NCBI GenBank assembly: GCA_034189505.1
Contig: JAXHUR010000003.1
Span: 4,990 to 68,989, forward strand
Reading direction: 5' to 3'
DNA: 64,000 bases
Source of the DNA: Geoalkalibacter_A sp034189505
GTDB lineage: Bacteria; Desulfobacterota; Desulfuromonadia; Desulfuromonadales; Geoalkalibacteraceae
In this document: in pieces, positions 9,301 to 15,864 of the stretch
Position numbering within the stretch: position 1 is the stretch's first letter
Layout of the letters: each line of letters starts with the position of its first letter
Made by a program: the position numbers and the translations under genes
The notes under the pieces: generated by a model
Seen by the model: only the letters and a program-made list of their open reading frames with translations
Database searches by the model: none
What the model was told of the DNA's origin: nothing

Positions 9301-9480
9301 GGGTTGTCCTGTACTTTGGAAAATGATGTTTTCACGCTGAGGGGAACGGCTGACCCGGTGCGTAACGTTCTTGTGGACGGGGGGCTGCTGCCGCCCAAAA
9401 TCGACATCGTCGCTCCCCGGAATCAGATTTCCTTCCGGGAGATGCTCAAACGGCTCGGCCGGATGGAGCGGGTGCAGTGA
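6322..9480 (+). CDS. AsmA/YdbH-like inner-membrane-anchored envelope protein
   Basis: 1052 aa. A single N-terminal membrane anchor (LFAILIAGVCILLGAAWLW, residues ~12-30) is followed by about 1000 residues of beta-strand-rich sequence with alternating hydrophobic residues, and an AsmA-type start (FLTQRLDGRVQIGSL, LLVNRTLAAVEIENPRLAI). The C-terminal part (LTLLSQGGLSGTLSSGIH) resembles the end of YdbH-type proteins. In E. coli the AsmA-like proteins TamB, YhdP and YdbH form hydrophobic grooves that move phospholipids to the outer membrane. The next gene encodes a YnbE/YdbL-like lipoprotein, the known partner arrangement of ydbH, which supports the YdbH assignment. The start has only a weak ribosome site. 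Subfamily is inferred from context and fold features. Confidence 0.82.
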   Translation: MKTLRNALALFAILIAGVCILLGAAWLWRDPLLNKVARPRIEAFLTQRLDGRVQIGSLHLEKSQARIENLVVSRSPDFHFEVPGIQLRYSPKQLLVNRTLAAVEIENPRLAIQAGTGQTSSGIVIPGTKGFHVEQLHIVQGDLHFNLGTLNLRMQQVNLQAQSRSRGDPLDFDLSARIGEQRSVALTAQGSLSPPPEAVLALESLNWDQHDLLSRPARVLFGERLSASEIHLALARFNKEDLRHWTSVFGHSLSLPPSLDFDLQDLVVKLVPAEDAIELLLTASRGEIAHQARKLDFSGAEIYLGTSGSRWRADLSLTPLGQQNARGSIQGVNEEISGVLSFPYVESSWLQQLLIQQEALPLRGGLRMRVHLSGTYDAPVIDVEFQGQKSKEPQPDSPEMMVSLEELSGKFRFEATPSLSIDGHLSAGGRTLIDLQGTMMRLKARLSNLDDSTFAALFSRNALPAGLSLRGGRGSLVFQSGDPIRLEEIKADADALQWRDMEISSPSLTGNARVTADEVFFSLNRLAAGLVGEGFQGKLQGKGELRYDRGEEAARLAAELVRLSDFEYLAVSGLSGFTRGEAGLRGELIWHPDSGLRWNLDGEIGVGEVLHNNFFADFSGRQGRFSLAGEVSPDLKRRHLKKIDLELADLASIEGSALWQGDELDLRARLTASDLQQSWQILRRAIDLPSVLADEDLDISGRLGVYASLQGAKDSLRLQGVLQPESVRLRWPRHAFEVRGVQGRIPVDWQLQGALPESAGSAARPGFIETSYLVLGPARFAPQQGIDLMIGTNHVEVRSPLVFFLAGGILSLSGLEFDWGSDGLLGLGRLMIADVDLDLLASRYDLPRISGRLAADLPRLRYHDGSLETRGEVVANVFGGQVRLGGIRAHHIGTRFPVFGGELTIEGLDLGQLTRTAALGEITGTMDGRVQDLSLFGIMPTRFRASLKTRPEGERVINVKAVRNLTLLSQGGLSGTLSSGIHRFIDSYNYRAIGLSCTLENDVFTLRGTADPVRNVLVDGGLLPPKIDIVAPRNQISFREMLKRLGRMERVQ

Positions 9481-9502
9481 TGGTCAGGAGCGAGGAGGCA
9501 AA

Positions 9503-10087
9503 ATGAGAAAATCTTTTCTGTTGGCGATCTTCGGGGTGCTTGTGGCGGTGTCCTGTGTCACGATCAATATCTATTTTCCCGCGGAGGATGTGCGGCAGGC
9601 GGCGGACCGGATCGTGGAGGAGGTGTACGGTACTCCGGAGTCACCCGGTGCGGAAAGTTCCCCTGCGCAGGACGCGCCAGTTGGACCGGGAAGCTTCCTG
9701 CAGCAGATGTTCGGGGCGCGCAGCGCCTATGCGCAGCAGGATATCGATACCAGCACGCCGGAGATCCGCGCCATTCGTGCGGCCATGACCGAGCGCGGCG
9801 CCGAACTGGCGCCCTATCTTGACTCCGGGCACATCGGAATCGGGCAGGATGGCCTGCTGGCAGTGCGGTCTCCCGACGGTCTCGAATTGCAGGAGCGCGC
9901 ACGGGTCAACCGGCTGGTGGCCGATGAAAACGCCGACCGTTTGCGGCTCTATGCCGAGATTGCCCGTGCCAACGGCTTTGCCGACAAGGCCGACGAGGTG
10001 CAGCAGATTTTCGCCCAGAGCTGGCGTGAGAAGGCGCGTCCCGGCTGGTATCTGCAGCAGTCTGACGGCAGCTGGCAGCAAAGGTGA
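9503..10087 (+). CDS. lipoprotein joining YnbE-like segment and YdbL (DUF1318) domain
   Basis: 194 aa from the ATG at 9503, preceded by GAGGAGGCAAA. A lipoprotein signal ends in LVAVSC (lipobox, Cys18). Straight after the Cys comes VTINIYFPAEDVRQAADRI, like the short beta-strand of YnbE lipoproteins, then a Pro/Ser linker and a C-terminal YdbL-type DUF1318 domain (ELAPYLDSGHIGIGQDG, RVNRLVADENADRLRLYAEI, and the ending PGWYLQQSDGSW). In E. coli YnbE and YdbL are separate proteins that work with YdbH; here they appear to be one chain encoded 22 bases after the AsmA-like gene. The combined architecture is read from the sequence; the joint function is inferred. Confidence 0.85.
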   Translation: MRKSFLLAIFGVLVAVSCVTINIYFPAEDVRQAADRIVEEVYGTPESPGAESSPAQDAPVGPGSFLQQMFGARSAYAQQDIDTSTPEIRAIRAAMTERGAELAPYLDSGHIGIGQDGLLAVRSPDGLELQERARVNRLVADENADRLRLYAEIARANGFADKADEVQQIFAQSWREKARPGWYLQQSDGSWQQR

Positions 10088-10089
10088 TT

Positions 10090-10866
10090 TCAGTTTGCGG
10101 CGATCTTCCCGACGTAGGGGGGCGTTCCCGGGTCCTGTGCCGCTTCGGCACGCTCGAAGGCCTGCTCGAGAGTCTGCCGGGAGGTCTCCGGGATCTGCAG
10201 GAAGTTGAAAGAAATCCGCAGCATTTTGGGGGAAAAGTCCGGGTAGCGCCGAATGACGCTCACCTGGACCACCGCGCAATAGAGATGGGGAGCGATATAG
10301 CTGTCGCCATCCACGGCCAGGTTGATGCTGGCGGTGGCGGGCAGCGACCAGTTGAAATTGTCGCTGTAGGGCATCTCTCCTAGAAGCCCGCCGAGGCTGG
10401 CATTGACGAGGGTGCCTTCAAAGGCGTGGCCTCGCTGCTCGAGAAGAAAATTGGCGTGGGAGAAGGCGTAGCGCTTGTCGCGGCGTAAAGAGACCGGATT
10501 GCAGATGCGGTTGAGTGTCTCTGCCAGCGTTTCCGACAGGCAGGGGAAGGGCAGGTGTTCATTGATACCGGCCTGCCTGAAGCGGTCGAGGGTTTCGCCG
10601 CGCACGTCCGTTGTCATGACCAGTGTCGGTACCCGCTGATCTTCCGGCAGCTCCGCCAGCTTCTGCAATAGTTCAGGGTCCTGCGGCAAGGCCTGATCCC
10701 AAAGGAAGAGGGCCATGTGGCATTGCCGATCCCGGATCATGCGCAGAGCTTCGTCCGCCTGCTCAGCCTCCAGAACCACCGCGTCGTTGAGGTTGGCACG
10801 GATCTGGGTGCGGACGATCTTGCGCAAAGTTGAAGAGTGGTTGATAACGAGAAATTGTCGGCTCAT
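10090..10866 (-). CDS. receiver-like plus PilZ domain protein
   Basis: 258 aa, convergent with the preceding lipoprotein gene (2-base gap). Residues 1-120 look like a response-regulator receiver: ILVVDDS is replaced by FLVINHS, so the acidic pocket is lost, though an Asp remains at the phospho-acceptor position (LFLWDQALP). Residues ~130-245 form a PilZ domain with the c-di-GMP motifs RRDKR (RxxxR) and NASLGG (D/NxSxxG). The protein is probably a cytoplasmic c-di-GMP effector whose receiver no longer responds to phosphorylation in the usual way. A GGDEF regulator occurs at 42.4 kb. The target process (motility, pili, surface polysaccharide) is unknown. Confidence 0.85.
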   Translation of the reverse strand: MSRQFLVINHSSTLRKIVRTQIRANLNDAVVLEAEQADEALRMIRDRQCHMALFLWDQALPQDPELLQKLAELPEDQRVPTLVMTTDVRGETLDRFRQAGINEHLPFPCLSETLAETLNRICNPVSLRRDKRYAFSHANFLLEQRGHAFEGTLVNASLGGLLGEMPYSDNFNWSLPATASINLAVDGDSYIAPHLYCAVVQVSVIRRYPDFSPKMLRISFNFLQIPETSRQTLEQAFERAEAAQDPGTPPYVGKIAAN

Positions 10867-11033
10867 TCAGTTTCTCCGCCGGTTGGAATATGGGGCTGCA
10901 GCCGTCTTGATACGATGCGGGCTCTTGCCCTGGAGGGCGATTTTACGCTAATTTCTAAATGTCATCCAAAAATCATGCCTTTTGCTCAAGAAGCGGAAAA
11001 TTTAGTGCAAGCTGTTGATTTAAAAGGTAAAGT

Positions 11034-11150
11034 ATGAGAATTTTCCAGCCCGTATACGTTGCTTCGCCGCGGGTGGAGCCGTTTTTTCACGAAATGGCCT
11101 TCATGATTTTGGAGTCGGTGCGCGATTTGGCCGCAAGTGACCTGCGATGA
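11034..11150 (+). CDS. possible 38-aa protein coupled to the pseudopilin gene
   Basis: A short frame beginning MRIFQPVYVASPRVEPFFHE and ending LAASDLR. Its TGA overlaps the ATG of the pseudopilin gene (ATGA at 11147), and AAAGG lies 7-8 bases before its own ATG. The overlap is typical of translationally coupled genes, so it may be real or may act as a translation-control leader. No family recognised. The 167 bases before it, back to the PilZ gene start, show nothing else I can name. Confidence 0.4.
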   Translation: MRIFQPVYVASPRVEPFFHEMAFMILESVRDLAASDLR

Positions 11151-11803
11151 AGGCTCGCCTCCGTTTTCCGTTTTATCCGCTGCGCAATCAGCGCGGCGCC
11201 ATGTTGGTTGTCGTGCTGGTTGCGGTGGTCGTGATGGGCCTGGGGGCCGCCCTTGCCGGCACAAGCTGGAAAACCATCACCCAGCGGGCCCGTGAGCAGC
11301 AGCTTCTCTGGGTCGGCGAGCAATATCAGCGCGCCATCGAAAGTTATTATAATGCCGACTTTCGCGGTGGATCCCAGCCTCGTGCGTTTCAACCCCCCGG
11401 GAGTGAAAAAAACTCCAGCGGTACCGGAATGCTGCCCAGCCGCCTCGAGGATCTGGTGCGCGACCCGCGTTCTGCCGGCGTGGTGCGTCATCTGCGCCGT
11501 GTCTATCCCGATCCCATGACCGGCGAGCCCTTTGAGCTGATCAAGGATCAGGGCGGGCGTATCCGCGGGGTGCGCAGCTCCAGTGACGAAAAACCCTTCA
11601 AGACGGACAATTTCCCCCCGGGGCTGGAGGATTTTGCTGGGGCTGAACGCTACTCCCAGTGGGACTTTATCTACGAAACTCCGCAGAACGCCGTTCAGCC
11701 GGGCGGAGTCAATTTCGATGCCGGTTCCATTTCCGTTCCCGGGACCTCTTTTCCCGTGAGCACCCCTGCCGGCAGCGATGCCCCGGAACCGGCTCGCGAG
11801 TAG
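11147..11803 (+). CDS. type II secretion/type IV pilus-like pseudopilin
   Basis: 218 aa with a class III prepilin leader: a basic N-terminus, then NQRG|AMLVVVLVAVVVMGLG, cleaved after Gly by a prepilin peptidase. Position +5 of the mature form is Val, not the usual Glu, as in some minor pseudopilins such as GspK. The body contains YPDPMTGEPFELIKDQGG, resembling the DPMTG/DPW segment of GspG-like proteins, and the C-terminus is Ser/Pro rich. No other secretion or pilus gene is nearby, so it is an orphan subunit working with machinery encoded elsewhere. The ATG overlaps a possible 38-codon upstream frame. Confidence 0.82.
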   Translation: MKARLRFPFYPLRNQRGAMLVVVLVAVVVMGLGAALAGTSWKTITQRAREQQLLWVGEQYQRAIESYYNADFRGGSQPRAFQPPGSEKNSSGTGMLPSRLEDLVRDPRSAGVVRHLRRVYPDPMTGEPFELIKDQGGRIRGVRSSSDEKPFKTDNFPPGLEDFAGAERYSQWDFIYETPQNAVQPGGVNFDAGSISVPGTSFPVSTPAGSDAPEPARE

Positions 11804-11953
11804 GTTCAGCGAGCGGCTTTTTCTCTCCGGCCGTCACTTTTCCCCTTTTCATTTCTGAAAAAAACATTTTCCCTCCCGGTTTTTGACCCAGGTCATGTTC
11901 CCCTTGCGGGTTCTGCGATATTCTGCGTCCAGATAAACGAAGAGGAGGCAGAC

Positions 11954-12172
11954 ATGAACCTGAAAAACGATCTCGGCAGCGAGCAGATTCAGACCGTACT
12001 CGAAAAACATTCCCGCATCGGGGAAATCCTGCAGAAATACGATATTGGCTGCGTGACCTGCGGCGTCGGCATCTGCCTGCTCAAGGACGTGGTCAGCATC
12101 CACGCCTTGGGCGATGAGGCGGAAGCGAAGATCGAAGAGGAAATCAACAGTTATCTGGAAGAGCAGGAATAG
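11954..12172 (+). CDS. DUF1858 (ScdA_N-like) protein
   Basis: 72 aa with a good ribosome site (AGGAGG, 6 bases before ATG). Core: TVLEKHSRIGEILQKYDIGCVTCGVGICLLKDV, giving three cysteines in the CxxCxxxxC pattern near a helical hairpin. The family resembles the N-terminal domain of the iron-sulfur repair protein ScdA/YtfE (RIC). A separate hemerythrin follows two genes downstream, so the pair may act as a split RIC for repair of Fe-S or diiron centres after oxygen or NO damage. This role is inferred from domain pairing. The 150 bases upstream contain nothing clear beyond the ribosome site. Confidence 0.8.
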   Translation: MNLKNDLGSEQIQTVLEKHSRIGEILQKYDIGCVTCGVGICLLKDVVSIHALGDEAEAKIEEEINSYLEEQE

Positions 12173-12179
12173 GAGGCAG

Positions 12180-12295
12180 CCACCAAGGCGCCAAGATCTA
12201 AACGGAGAGACGCAGAGCCTAAGAATCCACGGAGAGTAAAACCAAAAAAAGATTTTTTCTCACAATCTCTCCCTCTCAGCGACTCAGCGTTAAAG
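12180..12295. repeat. degenerate REP-like inverted element
   Basis: The gap between the DUF1858 gene and the next gene has unusual composition: GAGACGCAGAG on the left and CTCAGCGACTCAGCGTT on the right are imperfect inverted copies, around an A-run/T-run hairpin (AAAAAAAGATTTTTTCT). It resembles the GACGCAGAG-type dispersed noncoding repeats of several bacterial genomes. Only one copy is visible here, so the assignment is tentative. Confidence 0.4.
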
Positions 12296-12322
12296 TTATT
12301 GATTTTAAAAGGAGATCGAATT

Positions 12323-12781
12323 ATGAAAAACCTGGCCTGCGGCTGCCCCGGCAGCAACGTGAAAACCATCGAAAAAAAAGAAAACAATAACAATGCCACC
12401 ACCGGCAAAGTGGCTTCCGAACTGCGTCAGTGGCCGACCCAGCTGCACCTGGTGCCGCCCAGCGCGCCCTGGCTGCAAGACGCTCATCTGCTGGTCGCCG
12501 CCGACTGCACACCCTTTGCCTACGGCGATTTTCACCGCGATTTCATCAAGGACAGGGTGCTGGTCAATGCCTGTCCCAAATTGGACGACACCAGCCCGTA
12601 CATGGAGAAGCTGACGGCGATTCTGAAAAATAACGACATCAAATCGCTGACCGTCATCATCATGGAAGTGCCCTGCTGCCGCGGGCTTGCCATGATGGCC
12701 GAGCAGGCGCTGGAAGCCTCCGGCAAGAATATCCCCTTCGAGCTTGCGATCATCGGTGTCGATGGTGAAAGGAGAAGCTGA
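12323..12781 (+). CDS. C-terminal-type Fe-S oxidoreductase without ferredoxin domain
   Basis: 152 aa from ATG 12323 (AAAGGAGAT upstream). It begins with a Cys-rich start (MKNLACGCPGSNV) and then matches, from memory, the C-terminal half of anaerobe proteins that usually carry two 4Fe-4S ferredoxin motifs at the N-terminus: LRQWPTQLHLVPPSAPWL, LLVAADCTPFAYGDFH, VNACPKLDD and VIIMEVPCCRGL. The ferredoxin half is absent. Conserved cysteines (CGC, DC, ACP, PCC) suggest metal or cofactor binding. It lies between the DUF1858 and hemerythrin genes, ending 2 bases before the latter, so probably the same operon. Function unknown; redox or stress repair is an inference. Confidence 0.75.
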   Translation: MKNLACGCPGSNVKTIEKKENNNNATTGKVASELRQWPTQLHLVPPSAPWLQDAHLLVAADCTPFAYGDFHRDFIKDRVLVNACPKLDDTSPYMEKLTAILKNNDIKSLTVIIMEVPCCRGLAMMAEQALEASGKNIPFELAIIGVDGERRS

Positions 12782-12783
12782 GC

Positions 12784-13341
12784 ATGGAAAAAGTGGATGT
12801 CACCCAGGTGATGGTGGAGGAACACCGGCTTATTCTGCGCATGATTGCCCTGCTTGAGCGCAACGTCGAACGGATGGAGCAGGGACGCTTTCGCAACTGG
12901 CAGTTTTTTCTCGATGCCGTGGATTTTATCCGCAACTATGCCGACCGCTTTCACCATGCCAAAGAGGAAGACGTATTGTTCGAGGCCCTGGTGAACAACG
13001 GTATGCCCAAGGAGAATTCACCGGTCGCCGCGATGCTGATGACCCATGATCAGGGGCGGTCTCTGGTGCGCGCCATGGAAGAAGCGGCTTTGAAGGCGCA
13101 GGCGGGTGAAGCGGGGCAGATTCCGGTTATTGCAGAAAATGCGCGCGGCTACGCCGAGCTGCTGCGCGATCACATCGACAAGGAAGACAACATTCTCTAC
13201 CCCCTGGCTGAACGGGTGCTGCCCGCCGAGGTTCGGCCCGAAATGATACAGGCCTACCGGGATGCCGAAGCGCGGGATCCGGACATTGAGAGTCGATACC
13301 GGCGCATGGTGGAAGAATACGAAAAACAGAGTGCGGCCTGA
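12784..13341 (+). CDS. hemerythrin domain protein
   Basis: 185 aa, all-helical, with hemerythrin diiron ligands: EEHRLILRMI (His near the N-terminus), DRFHHAKEEDVLFEAL, MTHDQGRSLVR and LRDHIDKEDNILYPLAERV. It belongs to the YtfE/RIC-type hemerythrin-like group rather than the short bacteriohemerythrins. The ATG follows the upstream stop by two bases, so the genes are tightly coupled. Together with the DUF1858 protein it would reconstitute the two domains of an iron-sulfur repair protein. Binding of O2 or NO at the diiron site is expected from the family. A strong terminator follows. Confidence 0.9.
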   Translation: MEKVDVTQVMVEEHRLILRMIALLERNVERMEQGRFRNWQFFLDAVDFIRNYADRFHHAKEEDVLFEALVNNGMPKENSPVAAMLMTHDQGRSLVRAMEEAALKAQAGEAGQIPVIAENARGYAELLRDHIDKEDNILYPLAERVLPAEVRPEMIQAYRDAEARDPDIESRYRRMVEEYEKQSAA

Positions 13342-13373
13342 CACCCGCACGCTAGATAAGAATGCCTGAGTCA

Positions 13374-13413
13374 AAAGCCCCGGTCCGCAATGCGGTGCCG
13401 GGGCTTTGTTTTT
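13374..13413 (+). terminator. terminator after hemerythrin operon
   Basis: Ten-base arms AAAGCCCCGG (13374-13383) and CCGGGGCTTT (13398-13407) are followed by GTTTTT. This ends the DUF1858/oxidoreductase/hemerythrin transcript. Confidence 0.9.
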
Positions 13414-13571
13414 AACGCGCAGCTGTTTTCAGCGAGCCCTCATTGACAGCCCGGCGGCGCCGTCTATACAATGTCATATTTGCAATTTCCTGCTCGGCTT
13501 CAAAGGCATCCCGCTTGCTTTTCCCGTCGATGCTGAATTGATTTCTTTACTGAATGCCCAAGGAGACCCCT

Positions 13572-14927
13572 ATGGAACAAAAGCATCAGCTTCTCCTTGA
13601 TACGGCGCGTCGTCTTATCCGTCGGGGTGCCTATCCGCACCTCTCCAAGCTGCTTTCCAAAATACATCCTGCAGATATTGCGCACCTCTTTCGTTACCTC
13701 GATCTTAAAGAGCAGCGTATCCTCTTCAACCTGATCGAAGATCCGGAAACTTCGGCGTACGTGTTGTCCGAACTCGATCATGGCACGGGAGCCCAGCTGC
13801 TCGAACAGATCGACCGCGAGACGATCACCGAAGTGCTTCAGGAAATGCCATACGACGATGCGGTAGATATTATCCGCAACATGCCTGACGAGCTGGCGGA
13901 GGAAATCCTCAACATCATGCAGGATGAGGATTCCACTGAGATCGAGCAGCTTCTCAGCTACGATGAAGACAGCGCCGGCGGCATCATGTCGACGGAGATT
14001 TTTTCGCTGCGCGAGGAGATGAGTGTTCAGGAAGCGATCGAGGCGCTGCAGCAGGCAGAGGACGTAGAGATGGTTTTCTATCTCTACGTCACCGACGAAT
14101 ACAACCACCTGGTCGGCGTGCTCTCCCTGCGTCAACTGCTGACCGTGCCGCCCCAGACACGGCTGAAGGATATCATGACGCGCGATGTCATCCGCGTCAC
14201 CACCGACACCGACCAGGAAGAGGTGGCGCACCTGGTGGCGCGCTACAATATCCTGGCTATCCCCGTCGTAGACGACAGCAACAAGCTGATGGGTATCGTG
14301 ACCGTCGACGACGTCATCGACGTCATGCGCGAAGAGGCCACCGAGGATATTTTCAAGATGGCCGGCGCCAGCGAGGAGGAGCTTCTTTACGGTTTCAAAT
14401 CTTTTAAAATCGCGCGTCTGCGCCTGCCCTGGCTGCTCGTCAATCTTTTTGGCGGAGTGATCACCGGCTACCTGATGTGGATGTTCAAGGCGACCCTGGA
14501 GCAGATCGTTGCCCTGGTCTCTTTTGTGCCGGTCATCACCGGAATGGGGGGAAACGTCGGCGGTCAGTCCGCCACCATCGTCGTGCGCGGTTTTGCCACC
14601 GGCCGCATCGATATGGGGACTCTGCGACGGGTTTTTTTCAAGGAGCTGCGCGTTGGTTTTATCATGGGGACGGTCTGCGGCTCGACGATCGGGCTGGTGG
14701 CCTGGTTCTGGCACCATAACCCGTTCCTGGGGCTGGTGGTGGGACTGGCTATGGTGACCGCTATGACGGTTGCGGCCAGTATGGGAGTGCTGGCGCCGAC
14801 CTTTCTCAAGAAAATGGGCGTGGACCCCGCCATCGCTTCCAGCCCATTTGTGCAGACGGCCAACGATATTACCGGTATCCTCATCTATTTCGGGACAGCC
14901 ACCATGTTTCTGCGGTTTTTGTTGTAA
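13572..14927 (+). CDS. mgtE: magnesium transporter MgtE
   Basis: Inner-membrane Mg2+ channel gated by cytosolic Mg2+. 451 aa from ATG 13572 with AAGGAG six bases upstream; an ATG at 13554 overlaps that site and is less likely. Order: N-terminal superhelical domain (~1-130, with HPADIAHLF-type start and QEMPYDDAVDIIRNMPDE), two CBS domains (~135-260; LVGVLSLRQLL and LMGIVTVDDVIDV), a connecting helix, and five membrane segments with the pore signature PVITGMGGNVGGQSA. Length is typical (about 450). No magnesium riboswitch is visible in the 140-base upstream gap. Confidence 0.96.
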   Translation: MEQKHQLLLDTARRLIRRGAYPHLSKLLSKIHPADIAHLFRYLDLKEQRILFNLIEDPETSAYVLSELDHGTGAQLLEQIDRETITEVLQEMPYDDAVDIIRNMPDELAEEILNIMQDEDSTEIEQLLSYDEDSAGGIMSTEIFSLREEMSVQEAIEALQQAEDVEMVFYLYVTDEYNHLVGVLSLRQLLTVPPQTRLKDIMTRDVIRVTTDTDQEEVAHLVARYNILAIPVVDDSNKLMGIVTVDDVIDVMREEATEDIFKMAGASEEELLYGFKSFKIARLRLPWLLVNLFGGVITGYLMWMFKATLEQIVALVSFVPVITGMGGNVGGQSATIVVRGFATGRIDMGTLRRVFFKELRVGFIMGTVCGSTIGLVAWFWHHNPFLGLVVGLAMVTAMTVAASMGVLAPTFLKKMGVDPAIASSPFVQTANDITGILIYFGTATMFLRFLL

Positions 14928-14945
14928 CCGCGATTTCTGGTCTGC

Positions 14946-15737
14946 ATGAAACTTCTACGCTCCGAAGCCATTGTTCTGCGGCGTATCGATTACGGGGAGG
15001 CTGACCGTATCGTGACCCTGTATGCGCGTGATGCCGGCCTGATCAAAGGTTTTGCCGCCCATGCCCGCGGCAGCCGTCGTCGTTTCGGTGCGGCCCTGGA
15101 GCCCTTCGCGCGCATCACGCTGCACTGGCAGTCTGCGCGCGGAGACGGGTTGGCGCGGCTGCGCGAAGCCGAGCTGCAGGATCTGCGTCCCGATCTGCGG
15201 GCCGAACTTGATACCCTGTCGCTGGCCGCCTATGGATGCGAAGTGCTTGAAGCCCTGTTTGCCGACGGTGAACCTCATGCCGACGTCTTCGACGTGTTGG
15301 AGGCGTATCTGGCGGCCTTGCCTGCCGGAACGGCGCAGGAGAGGGCCGCCTTCAAGCTGCTCTTCGAGCTGCGCCTGCTGCGGGCGGCCGGTTACCTGCC
15401 GCACCTGCTCCACTGTGCCGAATGCGGCGAGACGGCCACGCCTTCACAGGTGGCCTTCTCTGCCGAGCGGGGCGGGCGGCTGTGCCCGTCCTGTGCCGGC
15501 AGCGATTTCCGCCTGCGCCTCTCCCCCCTGACATTGGGAACCCTGGCGCGTTGCCTGAATGTGGCTGCCGATCGTTTCACCGGATTCCGATTCGGTCCCC
15601 TGACCCTGTCCGAGGGAGCCGCTGTCCTCGGCGACGCCCTGCGGGTTCATCTGCCTCATGCCTTGCGCAGTCAGGCCTTTGTCGATCGCTTCCTGGAGAA
15701 CGCAACCCCGCGTCAGTACGATAAAAACGGGCTCTGA
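14946..15737 (+). CDS. recO: DNA repair protein RecO
   Basis: Mediator of RecA loading in the RecFOR pathway. 263 aa: an N-terminal OB fold (LLRSEAIVLRRIDYGEADRI, LIKGFAAHARGSRRRFG), a helical C-terminal domain, and the zinc finger CAECG...CPSC at residues ~158-182 found in many RecO proteins. It follows mgtE by 18 bases but has a weak ribosome site. The start is the family-typical MKLLRSEAIVL. Confidence 0.93.
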   Translation: MKLLRSEAIVLRRIDYGEADRIVTLYARDAGLIKGFAAHARGSRRRFGAALEPFARITLHWQSARGDGLARLREAELQDLRPDLRAELDTLSLAAYGCEVLEALFADGEPHADVFDVLEAYLAALPAGTAQERAAFKLLFELRLLRAAGYLPHLLHCAECGETATPSQVAFSAERGGRLCPSCAGSDFRLRLSPLTLGTLARCLNVAADRFTGFRFGPLTLSEGAAVLGDALRVHLPHALRSQAFVDRFLENATPRQYDKNGL

Positions 15738-15752
15738 GCCGGTTTTTCCGCC

Positions 15753-15781
15753 TTGACAGAGGCCACGGAGTGGGCTAGGCT
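15753..15781 (+). promoter_or_regulatory. probable glyQS promoter
   Basis: TTGACA (15753-15758), a 17-base spacer and TAGGCT (15776-15781), about 85 bases before the glyQ start. No T-box sequence is evident in the leader. Confidence 0.5.
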
Positions 15782-15864
15782 TTGCGCTCTGTTAATTTTG
15801 TACACAGTATACGCTTTTCGCGTCTTTGACGATGATTTAATAACACTGTTTTTTCGGAGGGCAC

